This document shows, piece by piece, positions 1 through 8,407 of a stretch of 45,787 bases of DNA. Made by a program: the position numbers and the translations under genes. The notes beneath the pieces are model-generated. The model ran no database searches and was not told where the DNA came from. It saw only the letters and a program-made list of their open reading frames with translations. Positions within the stretch are counted from its first letter, which is position 1; each line of letters opens with the position of its first letter. Origin of the DNA: Azospirillum brasilense. GTDB taxonomy: Bacteria; Pseudomonadota; Alphaproteobacteria; Azospirillales; Azospirillaceae. The stretch spans positions 1 through 45,787 of the forward strand of contig NZ_VITI01000025.1 of NCBI RefSeq assembly GCF_007827795.1, written 5' to 3'.

Positions 1-582
1 ATCCGGAACCGGTCCGCGGCCAACGGTCAAAACCGCCGCCTGCGCATCCCTTCTCACAACACGGTATCAACGATATCCAAGATCCCGCGGCTCCAAGAGA
101 ACCGCAACGCCCCGAGCCCATTCCCTTTAAGGAGTGGGCCGCCAGGGCCGAAACCGATGAACCAGAAATTCGGAGACGAAACAAACAGCGCCGAGTGCTT
201 GGCGCCGCTCAATGGATCGTCATCCGCTTTTTCGATCCGTCGCTGCCGCGTTTGTTTGCGGCGTTGCGTCGGTGGAGCGATTTATAAGGGGACCTCGCTG
301 ACCGGCGCAAGCGCTTTTTTGCACTTCCATGAAAAATTCTTCACAGAGCGACTTATCACCGAAGTCCAAGCTGGAATCGGTGTATGTCCGTCCCTCCTGT
401 GGATCGAGCGCCCCCGCCATGGAACGGCTTGCGGTCTGCGGGAACGGCTCCGGTGCGCTCAACCGATTGACGCAGCCACCCCTATCGGGTTGACAGTGAC
501 AAAATTGGTGCGCATGGTCGCTCATAGTAGGTGGTAGCTCCTTGAGCGGACGAACAGCCCCCGCCACAACGGTCCGAAACGT
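1..582. other. Leader region with no recognisable gene
   Basis: No open frame here gives a protein I recognise. One frame (157-537, plus strand) is open for 126 codons but reads like a chance frame, with a Cys/Arg-rich stretch and no domain pattern. A TTGACA hexamer lies at 490-495, but the hexamer 17 bases further on (CATGGT) is a poor -10, so I do not call a promoter. The stretch probably holds the promoter of the M23 peptidase gene that follows. Confidence 0.4.
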
Positions 583-594
583 GTGAGGAAGCAT

Positions 595-600
595 AGGAGG
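595..600 (+). promoter_or_regulatory. Ribosome binding site that decides the M23 peptidase start
   Basis: AGGAGG lies six bases before a GTG at 607. It directly abuts an in-frame ATG at 601 and lies after an in-frame GTG at 583. Normal spacing therefore favours the GTG at 607 as the start. Confidence 0.6.
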
Positions 601-606
601 ATGACG

Positions 607-1950
607 GTGCGTTCGAGGCTCGGTGGCCTTCCCACGCTCGCCCTGGTTGCCGCTGGTCTGGCGGGGCTCCTCTCTTACACGGTCGCACCGCCCGCCTATG
701 CGGCGGGCGGGCGCACGGCCCCGCCGGAGCGGGTCGCCAAGAACACTGCAAAAGAGCCAAGCGACGACGATGACGAGCGGTCGCCGTCCGCGAACCGTCA
801 CATCCTCTCCGTCGGGCGCGGCGACACGCTGATGGATATGCTGACCGGGGCCGACGTCCCGGCGGACGAGGCGACCAACGCCATCGCGGCCCTGCGCAAG
901 GTCTATGATCCGCGCAAGCTGCAGGTCGGCCAGCAGGTTACCATCCTGTTCGAGCCACGCCGCGGCGGGACCAAGCGATTTGTCGGGCTGGAGTTCCTTC
1001 CGGACGTGCTGCGTTCGGTCTCCGTGTCCCGCAAGGGTGACACCGACTTCACGTCAAGCGAATCGGAGAAGGCGGTCACCCGCCAGCCGGTCGCCGCGCA
1101 GACGGTGATCCGGTCGAGCCTGTTCGAGGCGGGCAGCACCGCCGGCGTCCCGGTTTCGGTGATGATGGCTCTGATCCGCGACTACTCCTATGACGTGGAC
1201 TTCCAGCGCGACCTCCAGCCGGGCGACCGCTTCGAGGTGCTCTACGAGCGGCTGGTCACCGCCGACGGGAAGAACGCCGGCGAAGGCGACGTGCTCTACG
1301 CCGCGCTGGTGCTGAGCGGCAAGGAGTACCCGATCTACCGGCACAAGAGCCGCGACGGGCGGATCGACTACTACAACCGCGACGGCGAGAGCATCCGCCG
1401 CGCCCTGCTGCGCACGCCGATCGACGGCGCGCGGATCACGTCGGGCTTCGGCATGCGCCATCACCCGATCCTGGGCTTCAGCAAGATGCACAAGGGCATG
1501 GATTTCGGCGCACCGACCGGCACGCCGATCTACGCCGCGGGCGGCGGTGTGGTCGAAGAGGTCGGGCCGAACGGTGCCTACGGGAATTACGTCCGCATCC
1601 GCCACAACACCCAAATCGCCACGGCCTACGCCCATCTGAGCCGGATCGCCAAGAGCACGCGCCGCGGTGCCCGTGTCGACCAGGGCGATGTCATCGGTTA
1701 CGTCGGCACCACCGGACGATCCACCGGCCCGCACCTGCATTACGAGGTGCTGAAGGGCGGCCAGCAGATCAACCCGAAGAGCATCGACCTTCCCACCGGC
1801 GACAAGCTGGAGGGCCGTGAGATGCAAGCCTTCGAGCAGACGGTGCGGTCGCTGGAAAAAACCTTCGAACAGGCGCGCAGCGGCCTCCAGCTCGCCCGCA
1901 CCCCGGGATCGCACGAGGACAAGGGGTGCACCAAGGCCACCACCTGCTGA
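607..1950 (+). CDS. Secreted M23 family metallopeptidase with LysM-like domain
   Basis: A 447-residue predicted peptidoglycan endopeptidase acting in the periplasm. Residues 1-32 look like a Sec signal peptide: an Arg-containing start, a hydrophobic run and an AYA cleavage motif. An acidic linker (DDDDE) follows, then an OapA/LysM-like domain at about 65-117. The C-terminal M23 (lysostaphin-type) domain at about 275-385 keeps the zinc ligands in HKGMDFGAPTG and the catalytic HxH in GPHLHYEV, so it is likely active and not a degenerate EnvC/NlpD-type activator. The start at GTG 607 is chosen from the AGGAGG spacing; GTG 583 and ATG 601 are alternatives. It is convergent with the small gene downstream and seems monocistronic. 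Which cross-link it cuts cannot be read from the sequence. Confidence 0.9.
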   Translation: MRSRLGGLPTLALVAAGLAGLLSYTVAPPAYAAGGRTAPPERVAKNTAKEPSDDDDERSPSANRHILSVGRGDTLMDMLTGADVPADEATNAIAALRKVYDPRKLQVGQQVTILFEPRRGGTKRFVGLEFLPDVLRSVSVSRKGDTDFTSSESEKAVTRQPVAAQTVIRSSLFEAGSTAGVPVSVMMALIRDYSYDVDFQRDLQPGDRFEVLYERLVTADGKNAGEGDVLYAALVLSGKEYPIYRHKSRDGRIDYYNRDGESIRRALLRTPIDGARITSGFGMRHHPILGFSKMHKGMDFGAPTGTPIYAAGGGVVEEVGPNGAYGNYVRIRHNTQIATAYAHLSRIAKSTRRGARVDQGDVIGYVGTTGRSTGPHLHYEVLKGGQQINPKSIDLPTGDKLEGREMQAFEQTVRSLEKTFEQARSGLQLARTPGSHEDKGCTKATTC

Positions 1951-1978
1951 GACCGCTCCAGCGCGTTCCCGACGCCTT

Positions 1979-2152
1979 CTATTCCTGGTGAAGAAGGCGG
2001 CGGATGGCGCTGGCGAGAACCTGGACGCCTCTCTCCTCGTCGTCCGCCATCTTGCGGAGGCGGTCGCGCATGGCCTGAACCTGCGGCTTCATCTGGGCCG
2101 CCTTGGCGATGGCCAATTGCGCCTCTTCCGGTTTCATATCGTTGTCGGCCAT
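1979..2152 (-). CDS. Small 57-residue helical protein, function unknown
   Basis: I do not recognise the family. The start ATG (complement of 2150-2152) has a good GGAGGGAG ribosome binding site a few bases upstream. The protein is Ala/Lys/Arg-rich, begins MADNDMKPEEAQ and has no Cys, Gly or Pro-rich segment after residue 8 apart from a single Pro, so it should be almost wholly alpha-helical, perhaps a short coiled coil. It lies 79 bases downstream of the GNAT-like gene on the same strand, and may be co-transcribed with motA and that gene. The start site and the composition support a real gene; role unknown. Confidence 0.6.
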   Translation of the reverse strand: MADNDMKPEEAQLAIAKAAQMKPQVQAMRDRLRKMADDEERGVQVLASAIRRLLHQE

Positions 2153-2231
2153 GGCGTGCTCCCTCCGCTTGCAATCAGGATGAGACAGTCTGCGCCGTGT
2201 TGCAACGGCCCTCGCTAATTCGAAGCCGGCG

Positions 2232-3221
2232 TCAGCGAAACAGGCCGACGCTCTCCACCGCTTGGCCGCCGGTCCCCAGCTTGAATTCCGTGACGCCTGG
2301 CGCGCTGTCCGGGTTGATGCCGCCGAGGTCGAGCCAACCCACGCCGCGCCCCTTGAGCGCCAGCGCCGCCCGCCACAGGACCAGCCGCATCGCGCCGCTC
2401 TTGCGTCCCGACTCGCTGGACCAGCCGATCTGGTAGGTGGCCGTGCCGCCATGGATGTAGAAAAGCGCGCTCGCCGCCGGGGCCGCGTTGTCGGAACGGC
2501 CTTCCAGGGCGGCAACCATCAGCACCCCGTCGCCCTTCCCCCCACCTTTCAGCAGCGCGTTGCGGATGCGCACGGCCAGGGCGCCGGTCATCGGGCGAAA
2601 CTGCTTGGTCTGGGCCTGCTCATGCTCCTGCTTCATCAGCCAGGGCAGGTTCTTGGCCTCCCAGTCGAGGTCGATGACCAGACCGGCCTTCTCCGCCCCC
2701 TTCAACCGCTGCCGCCAGTCGCGGGCCATCGCCGCGCGCAACTCGTCCTCGCCGCGCGACAGGTCGAGCCAGACCGTGCGGTAGCCGGGGCCGAAGCGGC
2801 GGAAACCGCAGCGGCGCAGCATCGCCTCGGCGTCCGGGCCGGCGGCGAGTTCGGGAAGCAGGCTCGCCCGGTTCAGCGGGTTGTCGGGACAGGCCCGGCG
2901 CAGCAAGCGGAAGACTGCCTCCTGGGTCGCCAGATCCGGCTCCGCCCCGTCGAGCCAGAGCGGGCCGCGGTGCATCTGGCGCTGATGGAACAGGCGGAGC
3001 GTGCGCCGCTCCAGAATCTGCACCAACCCGATCGGCGCGCCGCCCCGCCGGATCAGGCCGAGCCGCGGCACGAAGCCGTGGGTGCGCCCCATGGCGCCGG
3101 CGTAGGCGAAGCACTGCGGCAGGGTGGAGCGGGAAACGCGGGCGAAGAGCGACGCCCACTCCCCCACCGTCCCCTCGTTCCACAGGATGGTGACGGCGCC
3201 TTCGGAGGAGGTTGAAGACAT
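2232..3221 (-). CDS. GNAT / FemAB-like acyltransferase family protein
   Basis: A 329-residue protein of the group that joins FemAB peptidyltransferases and BioF2-like Acetyltransf_6 domains. The N-terminal half carries the pattern of a poor GNAT fold (FVPRLGLIRR, GLVQILE). The C-terminal half contains the typical segment DWRQRLKGAEKAGL and the substrate-acceptor region FYIHGGTATYQIGW followed by GVGWLDLGGINPD, which is characteristic of the family. Relatives transfer amino acids or acyl groups in envelope building; the real substrate is unknown. The start at MSSTSS (16 bases after the motA stop) gives a natural length; the open frame extends further upstream into motA without family character. 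It is probably co-transcribed with motA, an unusual partner. Confidence 0.75.
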   Translation of the reverse strand: MSSTSSEGAVTILWNEGTVGEWASLFARVSRSTLPQCFAYAGAMGRTHGFVPRLGLIRRGGAPIGLVQILERRTLRLFHQRQMHRGPLWLDGAEPDLATQEAVFRLLRRACPDNPLNRASLLPELAAGPDAEAMLRRCGFRRFGPGYRTVWLDLSRGEDELRAAMARDWRQRLKGAEKAGLVIDLDWEAKNLPWLMKQEHEQAQTKQFRPMTGALAVRIRNALLKGGGKGDGVLMVAALEGRSDNAAPAASALFYIHGGTATYQIGWSSESGRKSGAMRLVLWRAALALKGRGVGWLDLGGINPDSAPGVTEFKLGTGGQAVESVGLFR

Positions 3222-3237
3222 GGGGGCAGATCCGGCG

Positions 3238-4098
3238 TCAGGCGGGCGGCAGGGCGGAGGTCGCCTCTTCCAACTGGGCGAAGCTCGGCCGGTATTCGGG
3301 TTCCAGTACGTTTCGCGAGTATTCGACGGAGATGGCCGGCGCATAGCCGGACAAATGGGCGATCAGGCCGATCTTCATCGCCTGATAGTATTTCCCTTCG
3401 GCGTGATAGATGTTCTTCAGGCCGCTGGCGATCGGCGCCAGGAAGCCGTAGGCGACGAGAATGCCGGTGAAGGTGCCGACCAGCGCGCCGCCGATCAGCT
3501 TGCCCAGAACCTCCGGCGGCTCGGTGATCGATCCCATGGTGTGAATCACGCCCAGCACCGCCGCGACGATGCCCAGCGCCGGAACGGCGTCGGCGACCGC
3601 CTGGATGGCGTCGGCGATCCGCTGGTGCTCGTGGTGCATGGTCTCGATGTCCTCGTCCATCAGGTCGACCAGCTCGTGCGGGTTGTCGGCCCCGAGCGAC
3701 ATCAGGCGAAGATAGGTGCAGAGGAAGGATATGGCGTGGTGATCACCGTAGAATTTTGGAAACTGCTGGAAGAGTGGTGAATCCTCCGGTTTCTCGATGT
3801 GCTGTTCAAGGGCGAGAAGCCCCTTGGTCTTCGCGATCTTGAAGACCTGATACATCATGGTGAGAAGTTCGAGGAAATCGTCCTTCTTGTATTTTGGCCC
3901 TTTGAAGAGGTGCCCGAGTTCCTTGCCAGTGTGTGTGACCACCGCTTTTGGATTGCCGATCAAAAACGCGCCGGCGGCGGAGCCCAGGATGATCATGAAC
4001 TCGAAGGGCATCCACAGCACGCCCAGATGGCCACCACCCAGAACGTAGCCCCCGAAGACGCTGAACACCACGACGCCGAAGCCGATCATCACGAACAT
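3238..4098 (-). CDS. motA: Flagellar motor stator protein MotA
   Basis: A 286-residue inner-membrane stator subunit that, with MotB, conducts protons to turn the flagellum. Four membrane segments can be seen: about 3-21, 30-50, 170-190 and 200-222. The two prolines needed for torque generation lie in VPALGIVAAVLG and in AYGFLAPIA. The cytoplasmic loop between TM2 and TM3 contains the charged segment expected to contact FliG. Length matches E. coli MotA (295). A GGAGG/GGAAG ribosome binding site precedes the ATG. MotB is not adjacent: the next gene is a GNAT-like acyltransferase, so motB must be elsewhere. Confidence 0.93.
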   Translation of the reverse strand: MFVMIGFGVVVFSVFGGYVLGGGHLGVLWMPFEFMIILGSAAGAFLIGNPKAVVTHTGKELGHLFKGPKYKKDDFLELLTMMYQVFKIAKTKGLLALEQHIEKPEDSPLFQQFPKFYGDHHAISFLCTYLRLMSLGADNPHELVDLMDEDIETMHHEHQRIADAIQAVADAVPALGIVAAVLGVIHTMGSITEPPEVLGKLIGGALVGTFTGILVAYGFLAPIASGLKNIYHAEGKYYQAMKIGLIAHLSGYAPAISVEYSRNVLEPEYRPSFAQLEEATSALPPA

Positions 4099-4248
4099 GT
4101 CTTCCGTCCTCCAGCGTCATTTTCCGTGTCTTGACCGGTCCACTCCGCGGAAGGCCGGTCAGGCGGGCGTGCTTGCGTTCAGCCGGCCCAGTGACGCAGC
4201 AATCCCTTGAGTTTTTGTAAATCTCCCGGCGTCGGACGCGATCCTAGC

Positions 4249-4270
4249 CGTGACAAAGGATCGTGTCACG
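4249..4270. repeat. 7-bp inverted repeat upstream of motA
   Basis: CGTGACA and TGTCACG form a perfect dyad around an 8-base centre, about 150 bases upstream of the motA start. No T-run follows on either strand, so it looks more like an operator than a terminator. The binding protein is unknown. Confidence 0.3.
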
Positions 4271-4311
4271 AAAGGAGTACCCGAAAAGCACCCCGCCATG
4301 GCGGCCCGCGC

Positions 4312-4342
4312 AAAAGAAAAGGGACCGCCCGCAGGCGGCCCC
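4312..4342 (-). terminator. Rho-independent terminator of pckA
   Basis: On the minus strand, 35 bases after the pckA stop, a GC-rich stem (arms 4334-4342 and 4321-4329, one mismatch, 4-base loop) is followed by TTTTCTTTT. This is the clearest intrinsic terminator in the window. Confidence 0.75.
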
Positions 4343-4377
4343 TCTCCACGCGCTCACATGACTCGGCGACGGGTCGG

Positions 4378-6201
4378 TCAGCCGATCCGCCAAGTGTCCG
4401 GAGCCTCCTCCAGACGCTTGAGAAGCGCCACACGCTGCTGCTCGATCTCGTCCGGCAGATGGCTGCCGAAGCGGTTGAACAGCTCCTCCTGGTCCTTGGC
4501 CTCGGCCTCGGCTTCCTTCCGGTCGATGTCCATGATCTTCCGGAACTTGTCCTCGGCGAAGTCCAGACCGGCCCAGTTCAGGTCTTGGTAGCGCGGCATG
4601 TAGCCGAACGGGCTCTCCGCCGCCTCCACCGCACGGCCGCGGACGCGGTCGACAATCCAGCGCAGGACGCGCATGTTGTCGCCGAAGCCCGGCCAGACGA
4701 ACTTGCCGTTCTCGTCCTTGCGGAACCAGTTGACGCGGTAGATGCGCGGCAGGTTCTCCACCTTGCCTTCCATCGCCAGCCAATGGTTCCAGTAGTCGGC
4801 CATGTTGTAGCCGCAGAAGGGCAGCATGGCGAAGGGGTCGCGGCGGATGGCGGCCTGGCCCACGGCGGCGGCGGTCGCCTCCGAGCCCATGGTCGCGGCC
4901 CAATACACACCCTCGCGCCAGTTGTAGGCCTCAAACACCAGAGGGAAGGTCTTGGACAGGCGGCCGCCGAAGATGAAGGCGGAGATCGGAACGCCGGCCG
5001 GGTCCTCCCAGGCCGGGTCGATCGACGGGCACTGCGCCGCCGGGGCGGTGAAGCGCGAGTTCGGGTGAGCGGCGGGACGGCCCGAAGCCGGGGTCCAGTC
5101 GTTGCCCTGCCAGTCGATCAGGTGCGCCGGCGCCGCGTCGGTCAGGCCCTCCCACCACACGTCGCCGTCGTCGGTCAGCGCGACGTTGGTGAAGATGACG
5201 TTGGCGTTCAGCGTCTTCAGCGCGTTCGGGTTCGACTTGATGCTGGTGCCCGGCGCCACGCCGAAGAAGCCAGCCTCCGGGTTGATGGCGCGCAGCGTGC
5301 CGTCCGGCTGCGGCTTCACCCAGGCGATGTCGTCACCGATGGTGCGGACCTTCCAGCCCTCGAACTCGGCCGGGGGAACCAGCATGGCGAAGTTGGTCTT
5401 GCCGCAGGCCGACGGGAAGGCGGCGGCGACGTAGGTCTTCTCGCCCTCCGGGCTTTCCACGCCGAGGATCAGCATGTGCTCGGCCAGCCAGCCCTGCTCG
5501 CGGCCCATCGAGGAGGCGATGCGCAGCGCGAAGCACTTCTTGCCGAGCAGGGCGTTGCCGCCGTAGCCCGAGCCGAAGGAGACGATCGAGTGATCGGCCG
5601 GGAAATGGACGATGTACTTGTGATCGGCGTTGCACGGCCACGCCACATCCGGCTGGCCGGGCTCCAGCGGCGCGCCGATGGAATGCAGGCAGGGCACGAA
5701 GTCGCCGTCGCCCAGGATGTCCAGCACCTTCTGACCCATGCGGGTCATCATGCGCATGTTCACCGCGACATAGGGGCTGTCGGAGATCTGAACGCCGATG
5801 TGCGCGATGTCCGAGCCCAGCGGCCCCATGCTGAAGGGCACCACATACATGGTGCGGCCCCGCATGCAGCCCTCGAACAGGCCGTCCAGCTTCGCCTTCA
5901 TCTCCGCCGGGGCGACCCAGTTGTTGGTCGGGCCGGCATCCTCCTTGCGCTCGGAGCAGATGAAGGTCCGGTCCTCGACGCGGGCGACGTCGCCCGGATC
6001 GGAGCGGCAGAGGTAGGAGTTCGGGCGCTTGGCCTCGTTCAGCTTGATGAAGGTGCCCGACTCCACCATCTCGGCGCACAGGCGGTCGTATTCCTCCTGC
6101 GATCCGTCACACCAGTGCACCCGCTCGGGCTTGCATTTGTTCGCGATCTCCTCGACCCAAGCCAGGAGCTTCTTGTTCCGCGTGCGCGTCGTTCCGGTCA
6201 T
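4378..6201 (-). CDS. pckA: Phosphoenolpyruvate carboxykinase (GTP)
   Basis: A 607-residue cytosolic enzyme that converts oxaloacetate and GTP to PEP, the first step of gluconeogenesis from organic acids. The GTP-type signature FPSACGKTN (P-loop) is at about residues 262-270. RPNSYLCRSDP, the substrate loop FGSGYGGNALLGKK and the nucleotide-binding IFGGRLSKT are also present. Length fits the GTP family (about 600) and not the ATP family. The ATG at 6201 has GAGAGG six bases upstream; the frame is open a little further but without a good start. Many alphaproteobacteria such as rhizobia use the ATP-type enzyme next to chvI, so the GTP type in this neighbourhood is notable. It ends at a clear terminator and is probably monocistronic. 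Confidence 0.95.
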   Translation of the reverse strand: MTGTTRTRNKKLLAWVEEIANKCKPERVHWCDGSQEEYDRLCAEMVESGTFIKLNEAKRPNSYLCRSDPGDVARVEDRTFICSERKEDAGPTNNWVAPAEMKAKLDGLFEGCMRGRTMYVVPFSMGPLGSDIAHIGVQISDSPYVAVNMRMMTRMGQKVLDILGDGDFVPCLHSIGAPLEPGQPDVAWPCNADHKYIVHFPADHSIVSFGSGYGGNALLGKKCFALRIASSMGREQGWLAEHMLILGVESPEGEKTYVAAAFPSACGKTNFAMLVPPAEFEGWKVRTIGDDIAWVKPQPDGTLRAINPEAGFFGVAPGTSIKSNPNALKTLNANVIFTNVALTDDGDVWWEGLTDAAPAHLIDWQGNDWTPASGRPAAHPNSRFTAPAAQCPSIDPAWEDPAGVPISAFIFGGRLSKTFPLVFEAYNWREGVYWAATMGSEATAAAVGQAAIRRDPFAMLPFCGYNMADYWNHWLAMEGKVENLPRIYRVNWFRKDENGKFVWPGFGDNMRVLRWIVDRVRGRAVEAAESPFGYMPRYQDLNWAGLDFAEDKFRKIMDIDRKEAEAEAKDQEELFNRFGSHLPDEIEQQRVALLKRLEEAPDTWRIG

Positions 6202-6534
6202 CCTTTGCCTCTCAACTCGTCTCCGGTTTCGCCGCCCCATGGGATCTGGGGCCGGCGTCCGGAGGTCCGGACGGCTGGCCTTTTCGGCCCTTATCGAAGC
6301 CGTCCTCGTTCGGTGGCGGTATCTTTCCGCCGGCTCAAACCACCGCAGCCCGGCCCGCGGGCCGGACGGCGGTCATCCCGACGCGCCCCCCGGGCGCGTG
6401 CGATGTCCTGATTGGCAAGAGAGGGGTGGCCCCAGGGCCACAAACCCAAAACGGCAACGGGTTGGTCCGTTATGGTCCACTGACGTTTTCTCCTGGTTGC
6501 GCTTTCTTGCGCGCCGCTTGCCGCGGCGTCGTGC
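6202..6534. other. Gap between HugZ-like gene and pckA
   Basis: No gene seen. It must hold the pckA promoter and the 3' end of the upstream HugZ-like transcript. Two GC-rich dyads are visible: ACGCGCCC/GGGCGCGT around 6381-6399 and GTGGCC/GGCCAC at 6426-6441. Neither has a T-run, so I do not call terminators. A direct repeat TGGTCC occurs near 6464-6480. Confidence 0.35.
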
Positions 6535-7416
6535 TTAGCCGTCACGATCGTCCGAATCCACCGGGTCATCGGCCGCGCCGGGTGCGCTGCCGGGCGCACT
6601 CTGGCGGGCCTGCCGGGCGAGCCCGGCGAGAGTGACCCTAGCGTCTTCGGGGTTTTCCACGCTGTGATCGAAATCAACCCGCGCCATTTCGCCGCTGCGG
6701 CGCAGGTCGCAGCCGTCGGGGTCGATCCCGGTCATCGTCCAGGACCCGGCGCCTTGGGCGGACCGTCCGGCCAGAACCGTGGCGTACAGCCGCAAAGCGT
6801 CGGCATGATCGGCGTTCATATGGCTCAGGATGGCCTTCTCGGCCTCGGCCAGCGCCATGGGAACGGCGGGCAACATCAGCTCGGCCCGGTCGAGCCAGCG
6901 CACCCGGCCGAATCCGGCCACCAGATGGGCGCGCTCCACCGACACGGCGTAGACGCTGAAGTCGGCGAACCCGGCATAGAGAGCGGCACCGGGATGGCGC
7001 GCCAGGAAGCGGGCGCGGTGGCGCGGCGCCTCCGAGCGTTCGGCCCGCCCGAGAACCGAAAGCCTCGGCCCGGACAGCGGCTCCGCCAGCCCGGCCGTTC
7101 CGTCGAACAGCAGGCCGACGCGCGGGTCCCGCGCGATGTTCTTCGTGTGGTCGGCAAGGGTGGAGAGCAGGAGAAGGGGCGTGCCGTCGAGGTCGAAGGC
7201 CACCTGGACCAGCGAGGGATAGGGCCAGCCGCCCCGGTCATCCTGTTGGCCATCCTGCTGGTCGCCATCCCCGCGCAGGGCGGTGGACAGCGCCGCCAGG
7301 CCGGCACCACGCATCAGGCGCCTTGCGGCGCCTCCCGTTTGGCCGCCGACGTCCGATGACGCCGCGGCGCCCGGCCCCGTTGGGGTCGGACGGATGGGGG
7401 ACTCGTCGGAACTCAT
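6535..7416 (-). CDS. HugZ-like FMN-binding split-barrel protein with DUF2470 domain
   Basis: A 293-residue protein of the pyridoxamine-phosphate-oxidase-like split-barrel fold. The N-terminal barrel (about 60-210) shows the family strings FDLDGTPLLLLSTLADHTKN, RVGLLFDG and HPGAALYAGFADF. The C-terminal domain has the DUF2470 signature ILSHMNADHADALRLYA, whose His residues are heme-linked in HugZ proteins. Family members degrade or handle heme or bind flavin; which of these applies cannot be decided. The start at MSSDES is chosen because the frame upstream is non-conserved; the ribosome binding site is weak (CAGGG). The first 60 residues are low-complexity. It lies between pckA and chvI, where rhizobial versions of this locus have no such gene. 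Confidence 0.8.
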   Translation of the reverse strand: MSSDESPIRPTPTGPGAAASSDVGGQTGGAARRLMRGAGLAALSTALRGDGDQQDGQQDDRGGWPYPSLVQVAFDLDGTPLLLLSTLADHTKNIARDPRVGLLFDGTAGLAEPLSGPRLSVLGRAERSEAPRHRARFLARHPGAALYAGFADFSVYAVSVERAHLVAGFGRVRWLDRAELMLPAVPMALAEAEKAILSHMNADHADALRLYATVLAGRSAQGAGSWTMTGIDPDGCDLRRSGEMARVDFDHSVENPEDARVTLAGLARQARQSAPGSAPGAADDPVDSDDRDG

Positions 7417-7711
7417 GCCCTGAAACGAATGCGTTCTCCCGCGCAGCACCGTTTCCCCGGCGCCGCATTGGTGCCATATTGGCCCAGACAAATAGGTTGG
7501 GAAAAGCGAAAAGTTGGCTTTTCATGCCTTTGCGCCGCCTCTTGGGCATCGTGGAGCATAAGGAAAGCCCGCTTTTCGAAATAGGACGAAACCATTCTTC
7601 CGCAGTAAGCGACCGTGACGGGCCGGTCATCCGCCGGAATTGGCCGCGGACGCCGGCCGCCGACACCGGCGGTTGCCGAAACCGGGGTGTGCGATTGGGA
7701 ACACGAACGAC
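7417..7711. promoter_or_regulatory. Divergent promoter region of the HugZ-like gene and chvI
   Basis: A 295-bp gap between divergent genes, with a locally AT-richer core. GAAAAGC at 7501-7507 and GCTTTTC at 7517-7523 form a 7-bp dyad, and CGCTTTTCG recurs near 7571. These are candidate sites for a regulator, ChvI itself being one possibility, but I cannot place -35 and -10 boxes with confidence. Confidence 0.35.
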
Positions 7712-8407
7712 ATGTCTCACACCGTAGCGTTGGTGGATGACGACCGGAACATCCTGACCTCCGTTGCCATGGCGCTGGAAGCGGAGGGGTTCGAGGTGCG
7801 CACCTACACCGACGGCGCCGAGGCGCTGCGCGGCCTGACCCAGCGCCCGCCGGACCTCGCCGTGCTGGATATCAAGATGCCGCGCATGGACGGGATGGAG
7901 CTGCTGCAGCGGCTGCGCCAGACCAGCCATCTGCCGGTGATCTTCCTGACCAGCAAGGACGACGAGGTCGACGAGCTGATGGGTCTGCGCATGGGCGCGG
8001 ACGACTACATCAAGAAGCCCTTCTCGCAGCGCCTGCTGGTCGAGCGCATCCGCACCCTGCTGCGGCGGGAGGCGGCGACCCGCGACAAGACCGCGCCGGA
8101 ACCCGGCGCGCTGCTGACCCGTGGCCCGCTGGTCATGGACGGCGCCCGCCATTCCTGCACCTGGAAGGGCCAGCCCATCGACCTGACGGTGACGGAGTTC
8201 CTGCTGGTGAAGGCTCTGGCCCAGCGCCCCGGCCATGTGAAGAGCCGCGACCAGCTCATGGACGCCGCCTATGGCGAGAACGTCTACGTCGACGACCGCA
8301 CCATCGACAGCCACGTCAAGCGGCTCCGCAAGAAGTTCAAGGCCATTGATTCCGACTTTGCGCAGATCGAAACGCTCTATGGCGTCGGTTACCGATACAG
8401 GGAGTGA
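7712..8407 (+). CDS. chvI: ChvI-type response regulator
   Basis: A 231-residue OmpR/PhoB-class regulator. The receiver domain (1-120) has the acidic pocket VDDD at 8-11, the phospho-acceptor Asp53 in VLDIKMP and the conserved Lys in IKKPF near 102. The winged-helix output domain spans about 135-230, ending in the typical ETLYGVGYRYRE. In rhizobia ChvI controls envelope, acid and host-associated functions with the kinase ChvG. The assignment rests on sequence style, the adjacent ChvG-like kinase and the conserved chvI-chvG-hprK-PTS gene order. Start MSHTVALVDDD is the natural one; the frame is open upstream to 7640 without receiver homology. It overlaps chvG by about 29 bases, implying coupled translation. 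Confidence 0.92.
   Translation: MSHTVALVDDDRNILTSVAMALEAEGFEVRTYTDGAEALRGLTQRPPDLAVLDIKMPRMDGMELLQRLRQTSHLPVIFLTSKDDEVDELMGLRMGADDYIKKPFSQRLLVERIRTLLRREAATRDKTAPEPGALLTRGPLVMDGARHSCTWKGQPIDLTVTEFLLVKALAQRPGHVKSRDQLMDAAYGENVYVDDRTIDSHVKRLRKKFKAIDSDFAQIETLYGVGYRYRE

Noticed and set aside
157..537. Possible 126-residue protein in the leader
   Set aside because: No homology I recognise, unusual Cys/Arg/Ser content and no ribosome binding site clear enough to support it.
4207..6411. Long open frame (734 codons) on the plus strand opposite pckA
   Set aside because: The opposite strand encodes an unmistakable PEPCK; such antisense frames are common in high-GC DNA. Composition is Arg/Ala/His-rich with no domain.
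6381..6441. Two GC-rich dyads as terminators of the HugZ-like gene
   Set aside because: No T-run on either strand and very short loops; left as unclassified structures.
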